From NCBI RefSeq assembly GCF_000369065.1, contig NZ_KB849800.1, positions 303,973-367,972 of the forward strand: 64,000 bases of DNA. The letters run 5' to 3'. This document shows positions 10,798 to 19,679 of this stretch, in pieces. Position 1 is the stretch's first letter. Each line of letters starts with the position of its first letter. The position numbers were made by a program, and so were the translations under genes. The stretch is from Acinetobacter haemolyticus CIP 64.3 = MTCC 9819 (GTDB taxonomy: Bacteria; Pseudomonadota; Gammaproteobacteria; Pseudomonadales; Moraxellaceae). Below the pieces are notes generated by a model that did not search any database, was not told the origin of the DNA, and was given only the letters and a program-made list of their open reading frames with translations.

Positions 10798-10977
10798 TTA
10801 GCAACGCCCTTGTTTTGCTAGTCCTGGTGGGCAGAAATCTCCCTTACCGCCTTGACGATGGTATCTGTGGTCATAGCCATCTGGGTCAATCACCACGCTG
10901 CCACGTGGGGTGTGTACTGCACATGCAGATAGGCTGAGACAGAATAAAATACTTAAGCTCAATAAAATTATTTTCAT
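10798..10977 (-). CDS. Small lipoprotein, hypothetical
   Basis: From the ATG at 10977 this encodes 59 residues: MKIILLSLSILFCLSLSAC with a lipobox LSAC, then a short mature part rich in His, Gly and Arg (GYDHRYHRQGGKGDFC) ending in a Cys. The open frame extends further upstream, but the lipoprotein signal fixes the start. Probably lipidated at Cys19. Two further Cys residues near the C-terminus could form a disulphide. Function unknown. Confidence 0.75.
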   Translation of the reverse strand: MKIILLSLSILFCLSLSACAVHTPRGSVVIDPDGYDHRYHRQGGKGDFCPPGLAKQGRC

Positions 10978-11158
10978 ATTTATACATCCTTTGTATTTGA
11001 TCTGATTAAATTTTAAGCTTATCTCATCTTTTTTACGAGTTGATTTTTTATACAATAACATGCTTTGGTTAAATTTGGCTGATGATGATAGGAGTGAAAT
11101 CGATCAAAGTAATGATAATAAGAAGGTCAGATCAAATTTGATGTGTATATTTGAAAAA

Positions 11159-11186
11159 CAAGCCTCATTTGGAGGCTTGCTTTTTT
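11159..11186. terminator. Terminator after the rhomboid gene
   Basis: CAAGCCTC and GAGGCTTG form a perfect 8-bp stem flanked by A and T runs. It lies just past the - strand rhomboid stop. Confidence 0.75.
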
Positions 11187-11191
11187 ATTGT

Positions 11192-11809
11192 TTAAAATGG
11201 CAATTTGGTCAGTTGATTGAGGAAATGCGAAACCACTCTAGGCTCTAAGATGATCGTCACTACAATACCATAGGCAGCTCCCCAAAGGTGGGCGCTGTGA
11301 TTAATGTTACTATTGCCACGTTTGCCAGACCATACACTATATGCCACATATAAAATGGCAAAAATAATGGCAGGAACAGGGATAAAGAAGACGAAAATCA
11401 AGTTCCAAGGTTGGAACAAGATATAAGCAAAGAGTACTGCTGAAACAGCACCAGATGCTCCTAGGCTTGCCCAACGTGCATCATGTCGATGTTTTAGATA
11501 GCTTGGTAAAATTGCAACAATGAGACCACCCAAATAAAATAAGACAAACCCCATGTCATAGAAAAACTGGCGATAAAAACTTTCAATGATATTGCCAAAG
11601 AAGAAAAGGGTGATCATATTGAATAGTAAATGCATACCATCAGCATGAACAAAACCATGTGTAATAAAACGATCATATTGACCACGTTGCATTGCTGGTG
11701 GCCAGAAAATAAGTCTGTTCATTACACGTTGATTGGAGAATGCGAGTAAAGAAATCGCGACTGTGATCAAAATCAGGGTCACAGTATGATTAAAGGGTAG
11801 ATGTAACAT
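11192..11809 (-). CDS. Rhomboid family intramembrane serine protease
   Basis: This 205-residue polytopic inner-membrane protein carries the rhomboid catalytic dyad: Ser119 in the GASGA motif and His174 in NHSAHLWGA. The HLLFN motif in the second membrane segment forms the oxyanion site. Rhomboids cut single-span substrates within the membrane; the substrate is unknown. The stop lies against a hairpin terminator. A second, longer rhomboid gene is encoded at 22933-23736, so this strain has at least two. Confidence 0.92.
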   Translation of the reverse strand: MLHLPFNHTVTLILITVAISLLAFSNQRVMNRLIFWPPAMQRGQYDRFITHGFVHADGMHLLFNMITLFFFGNIIESFYRQFFYDMGFVLFYLGGLIVAILPSYLKHRHDARWASLGASGAVSAVLFAYILFQPWNLIFVFFIPVPAIIFAILYVAYSVWSGKRGNSNINHSAHLWGAAYGIVVTIILEPRVVSHFLNQLTKLPF

Positions 11810-11962
11810 AAACGTTTCAAATTGATCAGTGTCTAAGCAATAATGCCATTAAAAACTTAATAAACAATGATCTTGCATAGAATTCCTACAAAAATGGTTG
11901 ATTTTTTTTCATTACCCTCCATCTTCAGTTAATATAACGACATCAGCTTGAGGATTATTGTT

Positions 11963-12601
11963 ATGTCGACTGAGAACACCAACACTGCTGTCGCAGAAGA
12001 AATTCCAAACCTTTTGATTACTCCCTCTGCACAAGAGTATTTAAGTGATTTATTAGCAAAACAAAATACTCCAGGGATTGGCGTTCGTGTTTTTGTAGAA
12101 AATCCGGGTACTCCACGTGCTGAATGTTGTATGGCATATAGTGCACCAGAAGAAGTTATACCAACGGATTATAAACAGGACTATCCTGATTTCCCTGCTT
12201 ATGTAGATGCACCATCGATTCCATATTTGGTTGATGCGGTGATTGATTACAATAAAGATCGTTTTGGTGGTCAATTAACGTTCCGTGCACCAAACTCCAA
12301 GGTGCCTCGTGTAGGGCCAGATGCTTCTATTGAAGAGCGCATTACTTATATCTTGCAATCTGAGATTAACCCAGGTCTAGCAGGGCACGGCGGTAACTGT
12401 AGCCTCGTCGAAGTTCAAGAAGATGCTGAGCATGGGCTTACTGCTGTATTGAAGTTTGGTGGTGGTTGCCAAGGTTGTTCTGCGATTGATGTAACCTTGA
12501 AACAAGGTGTAGAGACAACGCTGCGTCAACATATTCCTGAGTTACAACGTGTGGTTGACCAAACAGACCATACACAAGCAGAAGGTGCTTATTTTAAGTA
12601 A
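11963..12601 (+). CDS. nfuA: Fe-S biogenesis protein NfuA
   Basis: This 212-residue scaffold carries a 4Fe-4S cluster to client proteins, especially under oxidative stress or low iron. The N-terminal part is a degenerate A-type (IscA/HesB-like) domain. The C-terminal Nfu domain has the cluster-binding CxxC (Cys169, Cys172 in GGGCQGCSAID). The ATG at 11963 is preferred to the in-frame TTG at 11948. It is transcribed alone, with a terminator at 12623. Confidence 0.96.
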   Translation: MSTENTNTAVAEEIPNLLITPSAQEYLSDLLAKQNTPGIGVRVFVENPGTPRAECCMAYSAPEEVIPTDYKQDYPDFPAYVDAPSIPYLVDAVIDYNKDRFGGQLTFRAPNSKVPRVGPDASIEERITYILQSEINPGLAGHGGNCSLVEVQEDAEHGLTAVLKFGGGCQGCSAIDVTLKQGVETTLRQHIPELQRVVDQTDHTQAEGAYFK

Positions 12602-12622
12602 GCCTAGCATGTAGAAAATTTG

Positions 12623-12653
12623 AAATAGCTTCATATCTTGAGGCTATTTTTTT
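12623..12653 (+). terminator. nfuA terminator
   Basis: AAATAGC and GCTATTT form a stem followed by a T run. Confidence 0.7.
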
Positions 12654-12668
12654 GTAAATTACAATCCA

Positions 12669-12693
12669 ATTAATGATAGTAATTATCATTAAT
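12669..12693. promoter_or_regulatory. Fur box upstream of TonB-dependent receptor
   Basis: ATTAATGATA and TATCATTAAT are perfect 10-base inverted half sites around a 5-base spacer, closely matching the GATAATGAT-type Fur consensus. The site lies about 80 bases before the receptor start, where it would cover the promoter, so iron repression is inferred. Confidence 0.85.
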
Positions 12694-12774
12694 ATTTACA
12701 ATTATATCCAATATTGTTACCATGATGTGTGAAATATCCACTTTTAAATCACATGTTAATTTATTGGAATTTGT

Positions 12775-14814
12775 ATGTATAAACAATCAACTCTCTCACT
12801 GCTATCTTTATCAGTTCTTGTCTGTATGTCTTCAATCGGTAATGCTTCAGCAAATGAGATTGAGGGAAATGCACGTAGTAAAGGTGAAAATTACAATAAA
12901 AATGTGACCCAATTAGATAAGATTGTTGTTACTGCGAGTGGATTTGAACAAGACATTAAAAAAGCTGCGGCATCTATTTCCGTTCTCACACAAGAAGAAA
13001 TTAATAAAAAAGCTTATCGTGATGTGACAGATGCATTGAAAGATGTTCCAGGAGTCGTGGTCACGGGTGGTGGTAGCTCAAGTGATATTAGTATTCGGGG
13101 AATGGGCAGTGCCTATACCGTTATCATGGTCGATGGTAAAAAAGTAAATACGCGTTCAGTACGACCAAATAGCGATAATTCAGGAATTGAACAAGGATGG
13201 CTACCTAATATTGGAGCGATTGAACGTATCGAAGTGATTCGAGGACCAATGTCAGGTTTATACGGTTCAGATGCTATGGGGGGTGTAATTAATATCATTA
13301 CTAAAAAAAATACGACTGAATGGACTGGATCTATCAAATTAGATACGACATTACAAGAAAATTCTGATTCAGGTAATCTTTATCAAACTAACGCTTATAT
13401 AGCAGGCCCTTTAATTGCTAATCTCTTATCGTTTAAAGCCAATGGACTATATTCTCAGCGTGATGAAGATGATATCTATGGCGGTTACAGCAAACAAAAA
13501 ATTCGTGCGGGAGGTGCTGCATTTAGTTTGACACCAAATGATGATCATACAATTGATTTGGAATATCAGCGCTCTATTCAAGCTCGTAATGCGACGGTTG
13601 GGAAAAGTATTTCTCCTGTACAAACAGGTCGAAACCCTCCAGTAAATTCGTTAGTTGATTATTATCGTACAGAGTACAGTTTAACGCATCGTGGTCAGCT
13701 TGGTGCTGTAGAGACACATTCATATATTCAACGTGAGGAGAACGAAAATCCTTCACGTAATATGGAAGCAATTAATACGACTTTTAATACCATCAATAAA
13801 ATTAATTTTGACCAACATAGTTTGAGCTTTGGTGGGATGTACTTAAAAGAAGAGTTAGATGATCAAGGTAATCAATTGAGTGTGGGTGGTGCTAAACCAG
13901 TTTCACATCTAGATCGTTATAGTTGGGCATTATTTGCCGAAAATGCATGGAACATTGTGGATGATTTCACTTTGACTAGTTCGCTTCGCCTAGATAAAGA
14001 TGAGAAGTTTGGCGATCACTGGAGTCCAAAAGTCTATGGTGTTTGGGGAGTAAATGATAATTGGGTAATCAAAGGTGGTGTGTCAACAGGCTATAAAACC
14101 CCAGCACTTCGTGCAACGGTTGCAGAATGGGGACAAGCGACAGGGGGAAGCCAAAGTAGTGGTGTGATTGTTGGGAATCCTAACCTGAAACCCGAAAAAA
14201 GTGTGAACTATGAAGTTTCATTTAATTGGGACAATTTAGATGATCTTACTGCTGGACTAACACTTTTTAATAGTGAATTTAAGGATAAAATTACTGAGAT
14301 TAGAACATGTCAAAGCGATTCTGGTACCAGAGGCTGTGATTGGTTAGGGGAAAAGTTTGACTTTGTTAGCCTGCGAGAAAATGTTGATAAAGCCAATATG
14401 CGTGGTGCGGAAGCAACGTTTGGCTGGAAAGTTTTACCCAATGTAAACTTAAGTGCTAACTATACTTTTACGGATACCGAACAAAAAAGCGGTATCAATA
14501 AAGGTAAACCGTTAAATGAAATGCCAAAACATATGTTTAATACCACCGCAGACTGGGAGATTAATGATCAGTTCTCAAGTTGGGGGCGTGTTAATTATCG
14601 TAGTAAAACCTCGGATTATTTGAGTCGTACAGCGATGGCAAAAGGTAAACCAGCCTATACGATGGTTGATATTGGATTGAACTACAAACCAACACAGAAC
14701 ATCGCTGTTGCAGCAGGAATCTATAACTTATTAGACAAAGAGATTGATACAGCAACTTATAATTATGTATTAGATGGACGTCGTTATAATCTAGGTGTGA
14801 CTTATAGTTTCTAA
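12775..14814 (+). CDS. TonB-dependent outer membrane receptor (probable siderophore uptake)
   Basis: This 679-residue precursor has a signal peptide ending around GNASA. A TonB box-like segment follows (DKIVVTASG, near residues 49-57), then a plug domain (DALKDVPGVVVTG, IRGMGSAYTVIMVDG, IERIEVIRGP, GSDAMGGVINIITK), and a 22-strand barrel closing with the terminal aromatic YSF. The plug resembles the FepA/CirA catecholate group, but the ligand cannot be told from sequence. A near-perfect Fur box upstream indicates expression under iron limitation. No siderophore synthesis genes are nearby, so it may use siderophores made elsewhere. Confidence 0.93.
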   Translation: MYKQSTLSLLSLSVLVCMSSIGNASANEIEGNARSKGENYNKNVTQLDKIVVTASGFEQDIKKAAASISVLTQEEINKKAYRDVTDALKDVPGVVVTGGGSSSDISIRGMGSAYTVIMVDGKKVNTRSVRPNSDNSGIEQGWLPNIGAIERIEVIRGPMSGLYGSDAMGGVINIITKKNTTEWTGSIKLDTTLQENSDSGNLYQTNAYIAGPLIANLLSFKANGLYSQRDEDDIYGGYSKQKIRAGGAAFSLTPNDDHTIDLEYQRSIQARNATVGKSISPVQTGRNPPVNSLVDYYRTEYSLTHRGQLGAVETHSYIQREENENPSRNMEAINTTFNTINKINFDQHSLSFGGMYLKEELDDQGNQLSVGGAKPVSHLDRYSWALFAENAWNIVDDFTLTSSLRLDKDEKFGDHWSPKVYGVWGVNDNWVIKGGVSTGYKTPALRATVAEWGQATGGSQSSGVIVGNPNLKPEKSVNYEVSFNWDNLDDLTAGLTLFNSEFKDKITEIRTCQSDSGTRGCDWLGEKFDFVSLRENVDKANMRGAEATFGWKVLPNVNLSANYTFTDTEQKSGINKGKPLNEMPKHMFNTTADWEINDQFSSWGRVNYRSKTSDYLSRTAMAKGKPAYTMVDIGLNYKPTQNIAVAAGIYNLLDKEIDTATYNYVLDGRRYNLGVTYSF

Positions 14815-14825
14815 GATATAAATTC

Positions 14826-14856
14826 AAGGATAGGGCTGTTGTAGTGCCTTATCCTT
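14826..14856. terminator. Terminator between TonB receptor and convergent gene
   Basis: AAGGATAGGGC pairs with GCCTTATCCTT at 10 of 11 positions around a 9-base loop. It overlaps the stop of the convergent gene. Confidence 0.8.
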
Positions 14857-15856
14857 GTAATTTAAAAATCTCAGAAACTTGCTCTGAATAATAAAACTTT
14901 TCTAGATAAGTGCGCGCACGTTGTCTTAAATAGCCTGTCTGGATCACTTGTTCTAAAACAGGCACTAACAAATCATTTAATTCATTCTGAATCAAATCTT
15001 CATCAATATTGAGATCACGAAGTAGCAGATCAAAAGTTCGTTCTTGATTTCGTGCATACCATGCATAAACGCCATCATGGACTTGTTGTTTCAAATAGTC
15101 GCTTTGACGAATATGATCCCAAATCTCATGTCCCATAGCCACAGTACGAGGTAAATCTTGTACTTCAATATAGTTGCGTAAAACCGACAATGGCATTACT
15201 TTGATTTTATGCCAAATATTCGCTTGAAAGTGATAGAGCTTGTCATCGTTGAAGTGTTGATTTAACACTTTCTCGCTCATTTGACTGATTTTTAAAATAT
15301 TCTTCTGTAAGTAGTGCCCAATGGTGTTGTTGAGGTTTGAATCGGTCACGGTTTCCAAAACAGATTTTCCCATTTTCATAAACTGCCCCACACCAGGGAC
15401 ACGTTTAGACATCACTGAGTTGTCTAAATAATCTTGAATAGAGTGTTGGATGAGTTGTGTAATCAGTGCAGAAAACGCTGGATTATTCACAACAGTTTTG
15501 ATTAATCGTTGGCGGTGTCCGCTTTTACTTGCGATGTATTGTGCGATGGAATCAATGGTTAAAACCGGGATAACATCCTCAATTGGAGTTTCATCATTGA
15601 TCGGATGAATTAGTGCAAAACGGATATGCTCTGCAATCTGCTCAATTAAAAATGAACTTGCAGGTGTGGCTAAGATCTGTTTTTCGATTAAATCAAAGAT
15701 TTGTTCAAATGACCAAATGTGCTGTAACTGCTGTAAGCGTAACCAATGATAGAACTGTTTAAACTCATGTTGAACAGTTTCTGTTTGAGCAAACTCATGG
15801 TCGAGAAAATCAAGTTGTGCATCAATCAATTGTTCTATCATTGGATGTTTTTGCAT
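14849..15856 (-). CDS. Hypothetical protein, mostly alpha-helical
   Basis: I do not recognise this 335-residue protein. It has no signal peptide or clear membrane segment and is predicted by eye to be almost wholly helical, with many Leu, Ile, Gln and His residues. A central glycine-containing stretch (KRVPGVGQFMKMGKSV) interrupts the helices. It is encoded 24 bases downstream of the secreted alpha/beta hydrolase gene on the same strand and is probably cotranscribed. A role linked to lipid or envelope metabolism is only a guess from that neighbour. Confidence 0.75.
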   Translation of the reverse strand: MQKHPMIEQLIDAQLDFLDHEFAQTETVQHEFKQFYHWLRLQQLQHIWSFEQIFDLIEKQILATPASSFLIEQIAEHIRFALIHPINDETPIEDVIPVLTIDSIAQYIASKSGHRQRLIKTVVNNPAFSALITQLIQHSIQDYLDNSVMSKRVPGVGQFMKMGKSVLETVTDSNLNNTIGHYLQKNILKISQMSEKVLNQHFNDDKLYHFQANIWHKIKVMPLSVLRNYIEVQDLPRTVAMGHEIWDHIRQSDYLKQQVHDGVYAWYARNQERTFDLLLRDLNIDEDLIQNELNDLLVPVLEQVIQTGYLRQRARTYLEKFYYSEQVSEIFKLQG

Positions 15857-15880
15857 AGGGTTTAAATTACACCTCTGAGT

Positions 15881-16888
15881 TTATGGTGATGAAGCGGCTG
15901 CAGGCTTTTGCGCCTGAATTTTGCTCAAAAATGGTAGATACTGTTGAACAACCAATTGATCGGCTTCAAGAATTGGCATGTGCCCCACATTTTCTAAAAT
16001 CACAGGCGCTTGCGCATTTTTCAATAATGACTTTAATTCTGGTGCAACTTCAACATTGATAATTTTATCTTGTTTGCCCCATAAAATAAGCGTTGGAGCA
16101 TCGATAGCGCGTGCGAGCAAAGCAAAAGAGTCAGGCGTGTATAATTTATTTAGCGCAATCACTTGATCGACCATTCTTTTGGTTTGTTCAACTTGGCCGA
16201 TCATCATGCGTTCTTGAGCTTGTGCAATTTCTTTTGGAATAAAAGGTGGGGCATACATCGCTTGCTGCATCAGGAAATTAAAATCTCCTTTTTTACTCAC
16301 CACCATATTTCTCAGTTGATTTGGATCTTTTAGATAAGGCGTGTTTGCTGAACGATAAACGCCCGCGGCATTGACGAGAAACAAGCTCTTAGTTTCAAAA
16401 GGATATTGACCTGCATAGAGCATGGCGACTGATCCACCGAGTGAGTGACCCGCAATATGTGCTGGCCCAGTTAGGTTGGCTGCCTCAATAAAACGACGTA
16501 ACTTTTCTGTTACGTTCGGAACAGAATAGTCAAAATCTTTGGGAACTTGTGTTTCACCGCTGGCTGGTAAGTCAGGAATGATGACATGATAGTTTGCGGT
16601 TAATGCATGAGCAACACGATTCCAGTTATCACGACTACCTGCCAAACCATGAATTAAAACAATAATTGGTTTATCACTTTGTCCACCTTCACTGTATGAC
16701 CAAGTGATATCACCTACTTTTAGGGTTTTGGTTTGTAGACCAGCCCATGAGCGTTCTTGTTGGAGTAGGTTTTGGAAACTCATTTCAATTTCAGCAGCAT
16801 GTGTTGTATTTATGGTTGCTGTTAAACTAAGTGCCAATAGTGCGGCAGTGAATGTCTTAGCTATGGGTAACGAAAATGGGATATTCAT
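15881..16888 (-). CDS. Secreted alpha/beta hydrolase (lipase/esterase-like)
   Basis: This 335-residue precursor has a signal peptide ending near THAA, so the enzyme acts outside the cytosol. The fold signatures are VLIHGLAGSRDNW (oxyanion region), the nucleophile elbow GHSLGGS with catalytic Ser, a late Asp segment (LILWGKQDKII) and the catalytic His in NVGHMP. It resembles monoacylglycerol lipase or small-ester hydrolases, but the substrate is not determined. It heads a likely two-gene unit with the helical hypothetical gene. Confidence 0.9.
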   Translation of the reverse strand: MNIPFSLPIAKTFTAALLALSLTATINTTHAAEIEMSFQNLLQQERSWAGLQTKTLKVGDITWSYSEGGQSDKPIIVLIHGLAGSRDNWNRVAHALTANYHVIIPDLPASGETQVPKDFDYSVPNVTEKLRRFIEAANLTGPAHIAGHSLGGSVAMLYAGQYPFETKSLFLVNAAGVYRSANTPYLKDPNQLRNMVVSKKGDFNFLMQQAMYAPPFIPKEIAQAQERMMIGQVEQTKRMVDQVIALNKLYTPDSFALLARAIDAPTLILWGKQDKIINVEVAPELKSLLKNAQAPVILENVGHMPILEADQLVVQQYLPFLSKIQAQKPAAASSP

Positions 16889-17093
16889 CTTTGCTCAGTC
16901 CTTGATCTATTTTAAACCAATTGATTATTGAGGATGTTGCTCAGTGAGTCATTTGCATAATCTACAGGTGTATGGAAATTCTTGCCAATGAAATCAGTAT
17001 TTTTAAGCTATTTTTATGATCAAAGGTATGTTCCTTAGTCGATGTAGTTTCTATTTTTGTCAGTGACATTCAACTTAGCGCAGATTAAACTTA

Positions 17094-17117
17094 AGGGGCT
17101 GTTGATTTTCAGCCCCT
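17094..17117 (+). promoter_or_regulatory. Hairpin in the leader of the carbonic anhydrase gene
   Basis: AGGGGCTG and CAGCCCCT form a perfect 8-bp stem with an 8-base AT-rich loop, 32 bases before the carbonic anhydrase start. No clean T run follows, so it may be a leader structure rather than a terminator. Confidence 0.45.
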
Positions 17118-17149
17118 ATTTCTCATGTTTACCATAGATGGATATCCAC

Positions 17150-17764
17150 ATGCTCACTGCCAAAGAAACTCTAGAACGTTTAAAAGCTGGTAATGCTCGT
17201 TTTGTGAAAGGGGAAGCAACCCAACAAAAATTGCTCACTCATCAAGAGCGTGCCGAGATGGCAAGTGAACAAAATCCTTTTGCGATTATTTTGGGTTGTT
17301 CAGATTCACGCGTGCCTGCTGAAATGGTGTTTGACCAAGGCTTAGGTGATTTATTTGTGATACGTGTTGCGGGTAATATTGTTGCACCGTCGCAAGTCGG
17401 CAGTGTTGAGTTTGCCGCTGAACGATATGATTGCGCCGTGGTTGTGGTTTTGGGGCATAGCCATTGTGGTGCAATCCAAGCAACTATTGATACTCTAAAG
17501 AATCCAGATCAACCGCCATCATCAAACCTGATGTCAATTGTGAATCGTGTGCGTCCTTCGGTAGAAATTTTGATGCAAACTGAGTTAAAGGACGATTTGA
17601 AAAAACTGTGTGCTCATGCTGTTCGTTCAAATGTTTTCGCGTCTGTAAACCAGTTACGACATGGTTCTGCTGTATTAGAGAGCCTAATTGAAAAAGGTAA
17701 AATGATTGTTGTGGGTGCTGAATACTCACTAGAAACAGGTGAAGTCACATTCTTTGATTTTTAA
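17150..17764 (+). CDS. can: Beta-carbonic anhydrase
   Basis: This enzyme reversibly hydrates CO2 to bicarbonate in the cytosol, supplying carboxylases and buffering pH. The 204-residue form starting at 17150 has the complete zinc site: Cys50, Asp52 and Arg54 in CSDSR, plus His103 and Cys106 in HSHCG. An in-frame ATG at 17138 would add four residues. The GGA at 17140-17142 sits at ribosome-binding distance from 17150, so I prefer the latter. It is a single-gene unit with a terminator at 17774. Confidence 0.94.
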   Translation: MLTAKETLERLKAGNARFVKGEATQQKLLTHQERAEMASEQNPFAIILGCSDSRVPAEMVFDQGLGDLFVIRVAGNIVAPSQVGSVEFAAERYDCAVVVVLGHSHCGAIQATIDTLKNPDQPPSSNLMSIVNRVRPSVEILMQTELKDDLKKLCAHAVRSNVFASVNQLRHGSAVLESLIEKGKMIVVGAEYSLETGEVTFFDF

Positions 17765-17773
17765 ATCATATCC

Positions 17774-17798
17774 ATGGCTAACTTTTTAAGTTAGCCAT
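17774..17798 (+). terminator. Carbonic anhydrase terminator
   Basis: ATGGCTAACTT and AAGTTAGCCAT form a perfect 11-bp stem with a 3-base loop, followed by a short T-rich tract. Confidence 0.8.
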
Positions 17799-17848
17799 AT
17801 TTCAGCTGTTATTTTCAGGATGTTGATGAGCATAGTGGTGGTTATCTC

Positions 17849-18286
17849 ATGAATATTAAACCTGCATCAGAAGCTTCACTCAAAGATTGGTTAGAATTAA
17901 GAAATAAATTGTGGAGTGATTCGGAAGCTTCTCATTTACAAGAGATGCATCAATTATTAGCCGAAAAATATGCCCTACAATTATTGGCCTATTCCGATCA
18001 CCAAGCTATTGCGATGTTAGAAGCCTCAATTCGGTTTGAATATGTGAATGGGACTGAGACTTCTCCTGTGGGTTTTTTGGAAGGTATTTACGTACTTCCG
18101 GCACATCGTCGCTCGGGCGTTGCAACGATGCTTATTCGACAGGCCGAAGTGTGGGCAAAACAATTTTCTTGCACTGAATTTGCATCTGATGCTGCATTGG
18201 ACAATGTAATTAGTCATGCTATGCATCGTTCATTAGGTTTTCAAGAAACTGAAAAAGTCGTTTATTTTAGTAAAAAAATAGATTAA
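17849..18286 (+). CDS. aac(6')-Ig: Aminoglycoside 6'-N-acetyltransferase, AAC(6')-I family
   Basis: This 145-residue GNAT enzyme transfers acetyl from acetyl-CoA to the 6'-amino group of aminoglycosides such as tobramycin and amikacin. The acetyl-CoA loop is visible as PAHRRSGVATML, preceded by the FLEGIYV strand. The N-terminus MNIKPASEASLKDWLELR and the overall length match the chromosomal AAC(6')-I enzymes of Acinetobacter. From memory it is closest to AAC(6')-Ig, the species-linked form of A. haemolyticus. There is no integron, IS or attC site nearby, which supports an intrinsic chromosomal gene. The exact subtype needs alignment. Confidence 0.85.
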   Translation: MNIKPASEASLKDWLELRNKLWSDSEASHLQEMHQLLAEKYALQLLAYSDHQAIAMLEASIRFEYVNGTETSPVGFLEGIYVLPAHRRSGVATMLIRQAEVWAKQFSCTEFASDAALDNVISHAMHRSLGFQETEKVVYFSKKID

Positions 18287-18307
18287 TCCAACTTGAGATG
18301 CAGTTAT

Positions 18308-18976
18308 TTACAACGCCCCTCGAATATAAGGATAAGCCAAGTTAAGCATGATTGGTTGTGCTTTGGCATTTGGATGAATTTGATCGTTCTGCATCAAACT
18401 TTTATTGCCCGCTACACCTTCAAGAAAAAACGGTAGTAGTTTAATACGGTATTGTTGACTTACAACTTTATAATTATTTTCAAAAGCACGGCTATAGGCT
18501 GTACCATAATTTGGTGGTATTTTCATACCAAACAGTAAAACAGTGGCCTTTTGTTTCTGACTCAGTTGCACCAATTGAGCTAAATTTTTTTGAATCAATT
18601 GTGGTGGTTGCCCACGTAACCCATCATTTCCACCCAGCTCAATGACGACAACTTCAGGTTGATAGGTTTGCAAAAGTTTGGGTAGCCGTGCGAGCGCACC
18701 ACTGGTAGTTTCTCCACTTACGCTTGCATTGACCACCTTATGCTGTTTCGGATAGTGTTGGTCTAAACGTTGTTGTAGTAAGTGAACCCAACCTTGTTTG
18801 GTTTCAATACCATAACCTGCGCTCAGACTGTCGCCCAATATTAAAATCGTCTTTGCAGAAGCCAGCGTCGGAGATAGAAAAACGCCGATAATTATCAATG
18901 GTTTCGATATCGACAAAATCACTCTAGAAATTTGCATAACCGTAATTAATTTGCTCAACAGGATACGTGACATCAT
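18308..18976 (-). CDS. tesA: Periplasmic multifunctional esterase/thioesterase TesA (GDSL/SGNH)
   Basis: This SGNH hydrolase acts on acyl thioesters, lysophospholipids and aryl esters in the periplasm. The four family blocks are visible: GDSLSAGYG with nucleophile Ser50 (numbered from the first Met), a Gly block, GGNDGLRG, and DQIHPNAKA with catalytic Asp and His. A signal peptide ends at PTLASA. The long form starts at 18976; an internal Met at 18937 would also keep the signal peptide. The 5' end overlaps the divergent ABC gene start. The tesA/ybbA/ybbP arrangement is the same as in E. coli. Confidence 0.93.
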   Translation of the reverse strand: MMSRILLSKLITVMQISRVILSISKPLIIIGVFLSPTLASAKTILILGDSLSAGYGIETKQGWVHLLQQRLDQHYPKQHKVVNASVSGETTSGALARLPKLLQTYQPEVVVIELGGNDGLRGQPPQLIQKNLAQLVQLSQKQKATVLLFGMKIPPNYGTAYSRAFENNYKVVSQQYRIKLLPFFLEGVAGNKSLMQNDQIHPNAKAQPIMLNLAYPYIRGAL

Positions 18977-19679
18977 GCCACAACCGATTATTTCTGCTCA
19001 AAAAGTTACACAAAATATTCAAATTAATCAGCAAAGTTTAACGATCTTAAGAGAGATTGATCTTGAGATTTATCAAGGTGAGCAAATTGCGATTACGGGG
19101 CGATCAGGTTCGGGTAAGTCCACACTGTTAGGTATTTTAGCAACACTGGATCGACCAAGTAGTGGTGAGTTATGGGTATGTGGACAAGCCGTTCATACGC
19201 TGACCGAAGAGCAACGTGCGCAGGTACGATTAGAGAATATTGGTTTTGTATTTCAGTCCTTTCAATTATTGCCCCAGTTGAGCGCTTTAGAAAATGTGAT
19301 GTTGCCGTTACGTTTACAGCCAAACTTTAATTTTAAGCAAGCAGAACAAAAAGCTTTGGCATGGTTAGAGCGTGTTGGGCTCGTGCGTCAAGCTCAACAA
19401 ACACCGAAAGTGTTATCGGGTGGCGAACAACAACGAGTTGCGATTGCTCGTGCTTTGATCGCAGAACCGAAGATTATTTTTGCCGATGAACCAACAGGCA
19501 ATCTTGATGGTCAAACTGCGGAAGAGATTGAGCAGCTTTTGTTTGATTTGAATAAGGCGCTTGGAACGACTTTAGTTTTAGTCACACATGATCAAAATCT
19601 AGCCGCAATGTGTCAACGACATGTACGACTCGTCGATGGACAAGTTCAGGATGTGATCAAAGTTGGGGAAGGGGTATGA
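18975..19679 (+). CDS. ybbA: ABC transporter ATP-binding protein (YbbA/LolD-like)
   Basis: This 234-residue ATPase has Walker [10 protein letters not shown] (residues 42-50), Q-loop FQSFQL, signature LSGGEQQR, Walker [10 protein letters not shown] and the switch His in VTHD. It belongs to the MacB/LolD clade that powers mechanotransmission rather than classical transport. It overlaps the following permease gene by four bases (ATGA). Its start lies within the 5' end of the divergent tesA gene, and an AGGA ribosome site is present at 18960-18963. Confidence 0.93.
   Translation: MPQPIISAQKVTQNIQINQQSLTILREIDLEIYQGEQIAITGRSGSGKSTLLGILATLDRPSSGELWVCGQAVHTLTEEQRAQVRLENIGFVFQSFQLLPQLSALENVMLPLRLQPNFNFKQAEQKALAWLERVGLVRQAQQTPKVLSGGEQQRVAIARALIAEPKIIFADEPTGNLDGQTAEEIEQLLFDLNKALGTTLVLVTHDQNLAAMCQRHVRLVDGQVQDVIKVGEGV

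Noticed and set aside
11060..11248. Open frame of 62 codons opposite the small lipoprotein leader
   Set aside because: It runs through a terminator hairpin into the antisense of the rhomboid gene and has no coding character.
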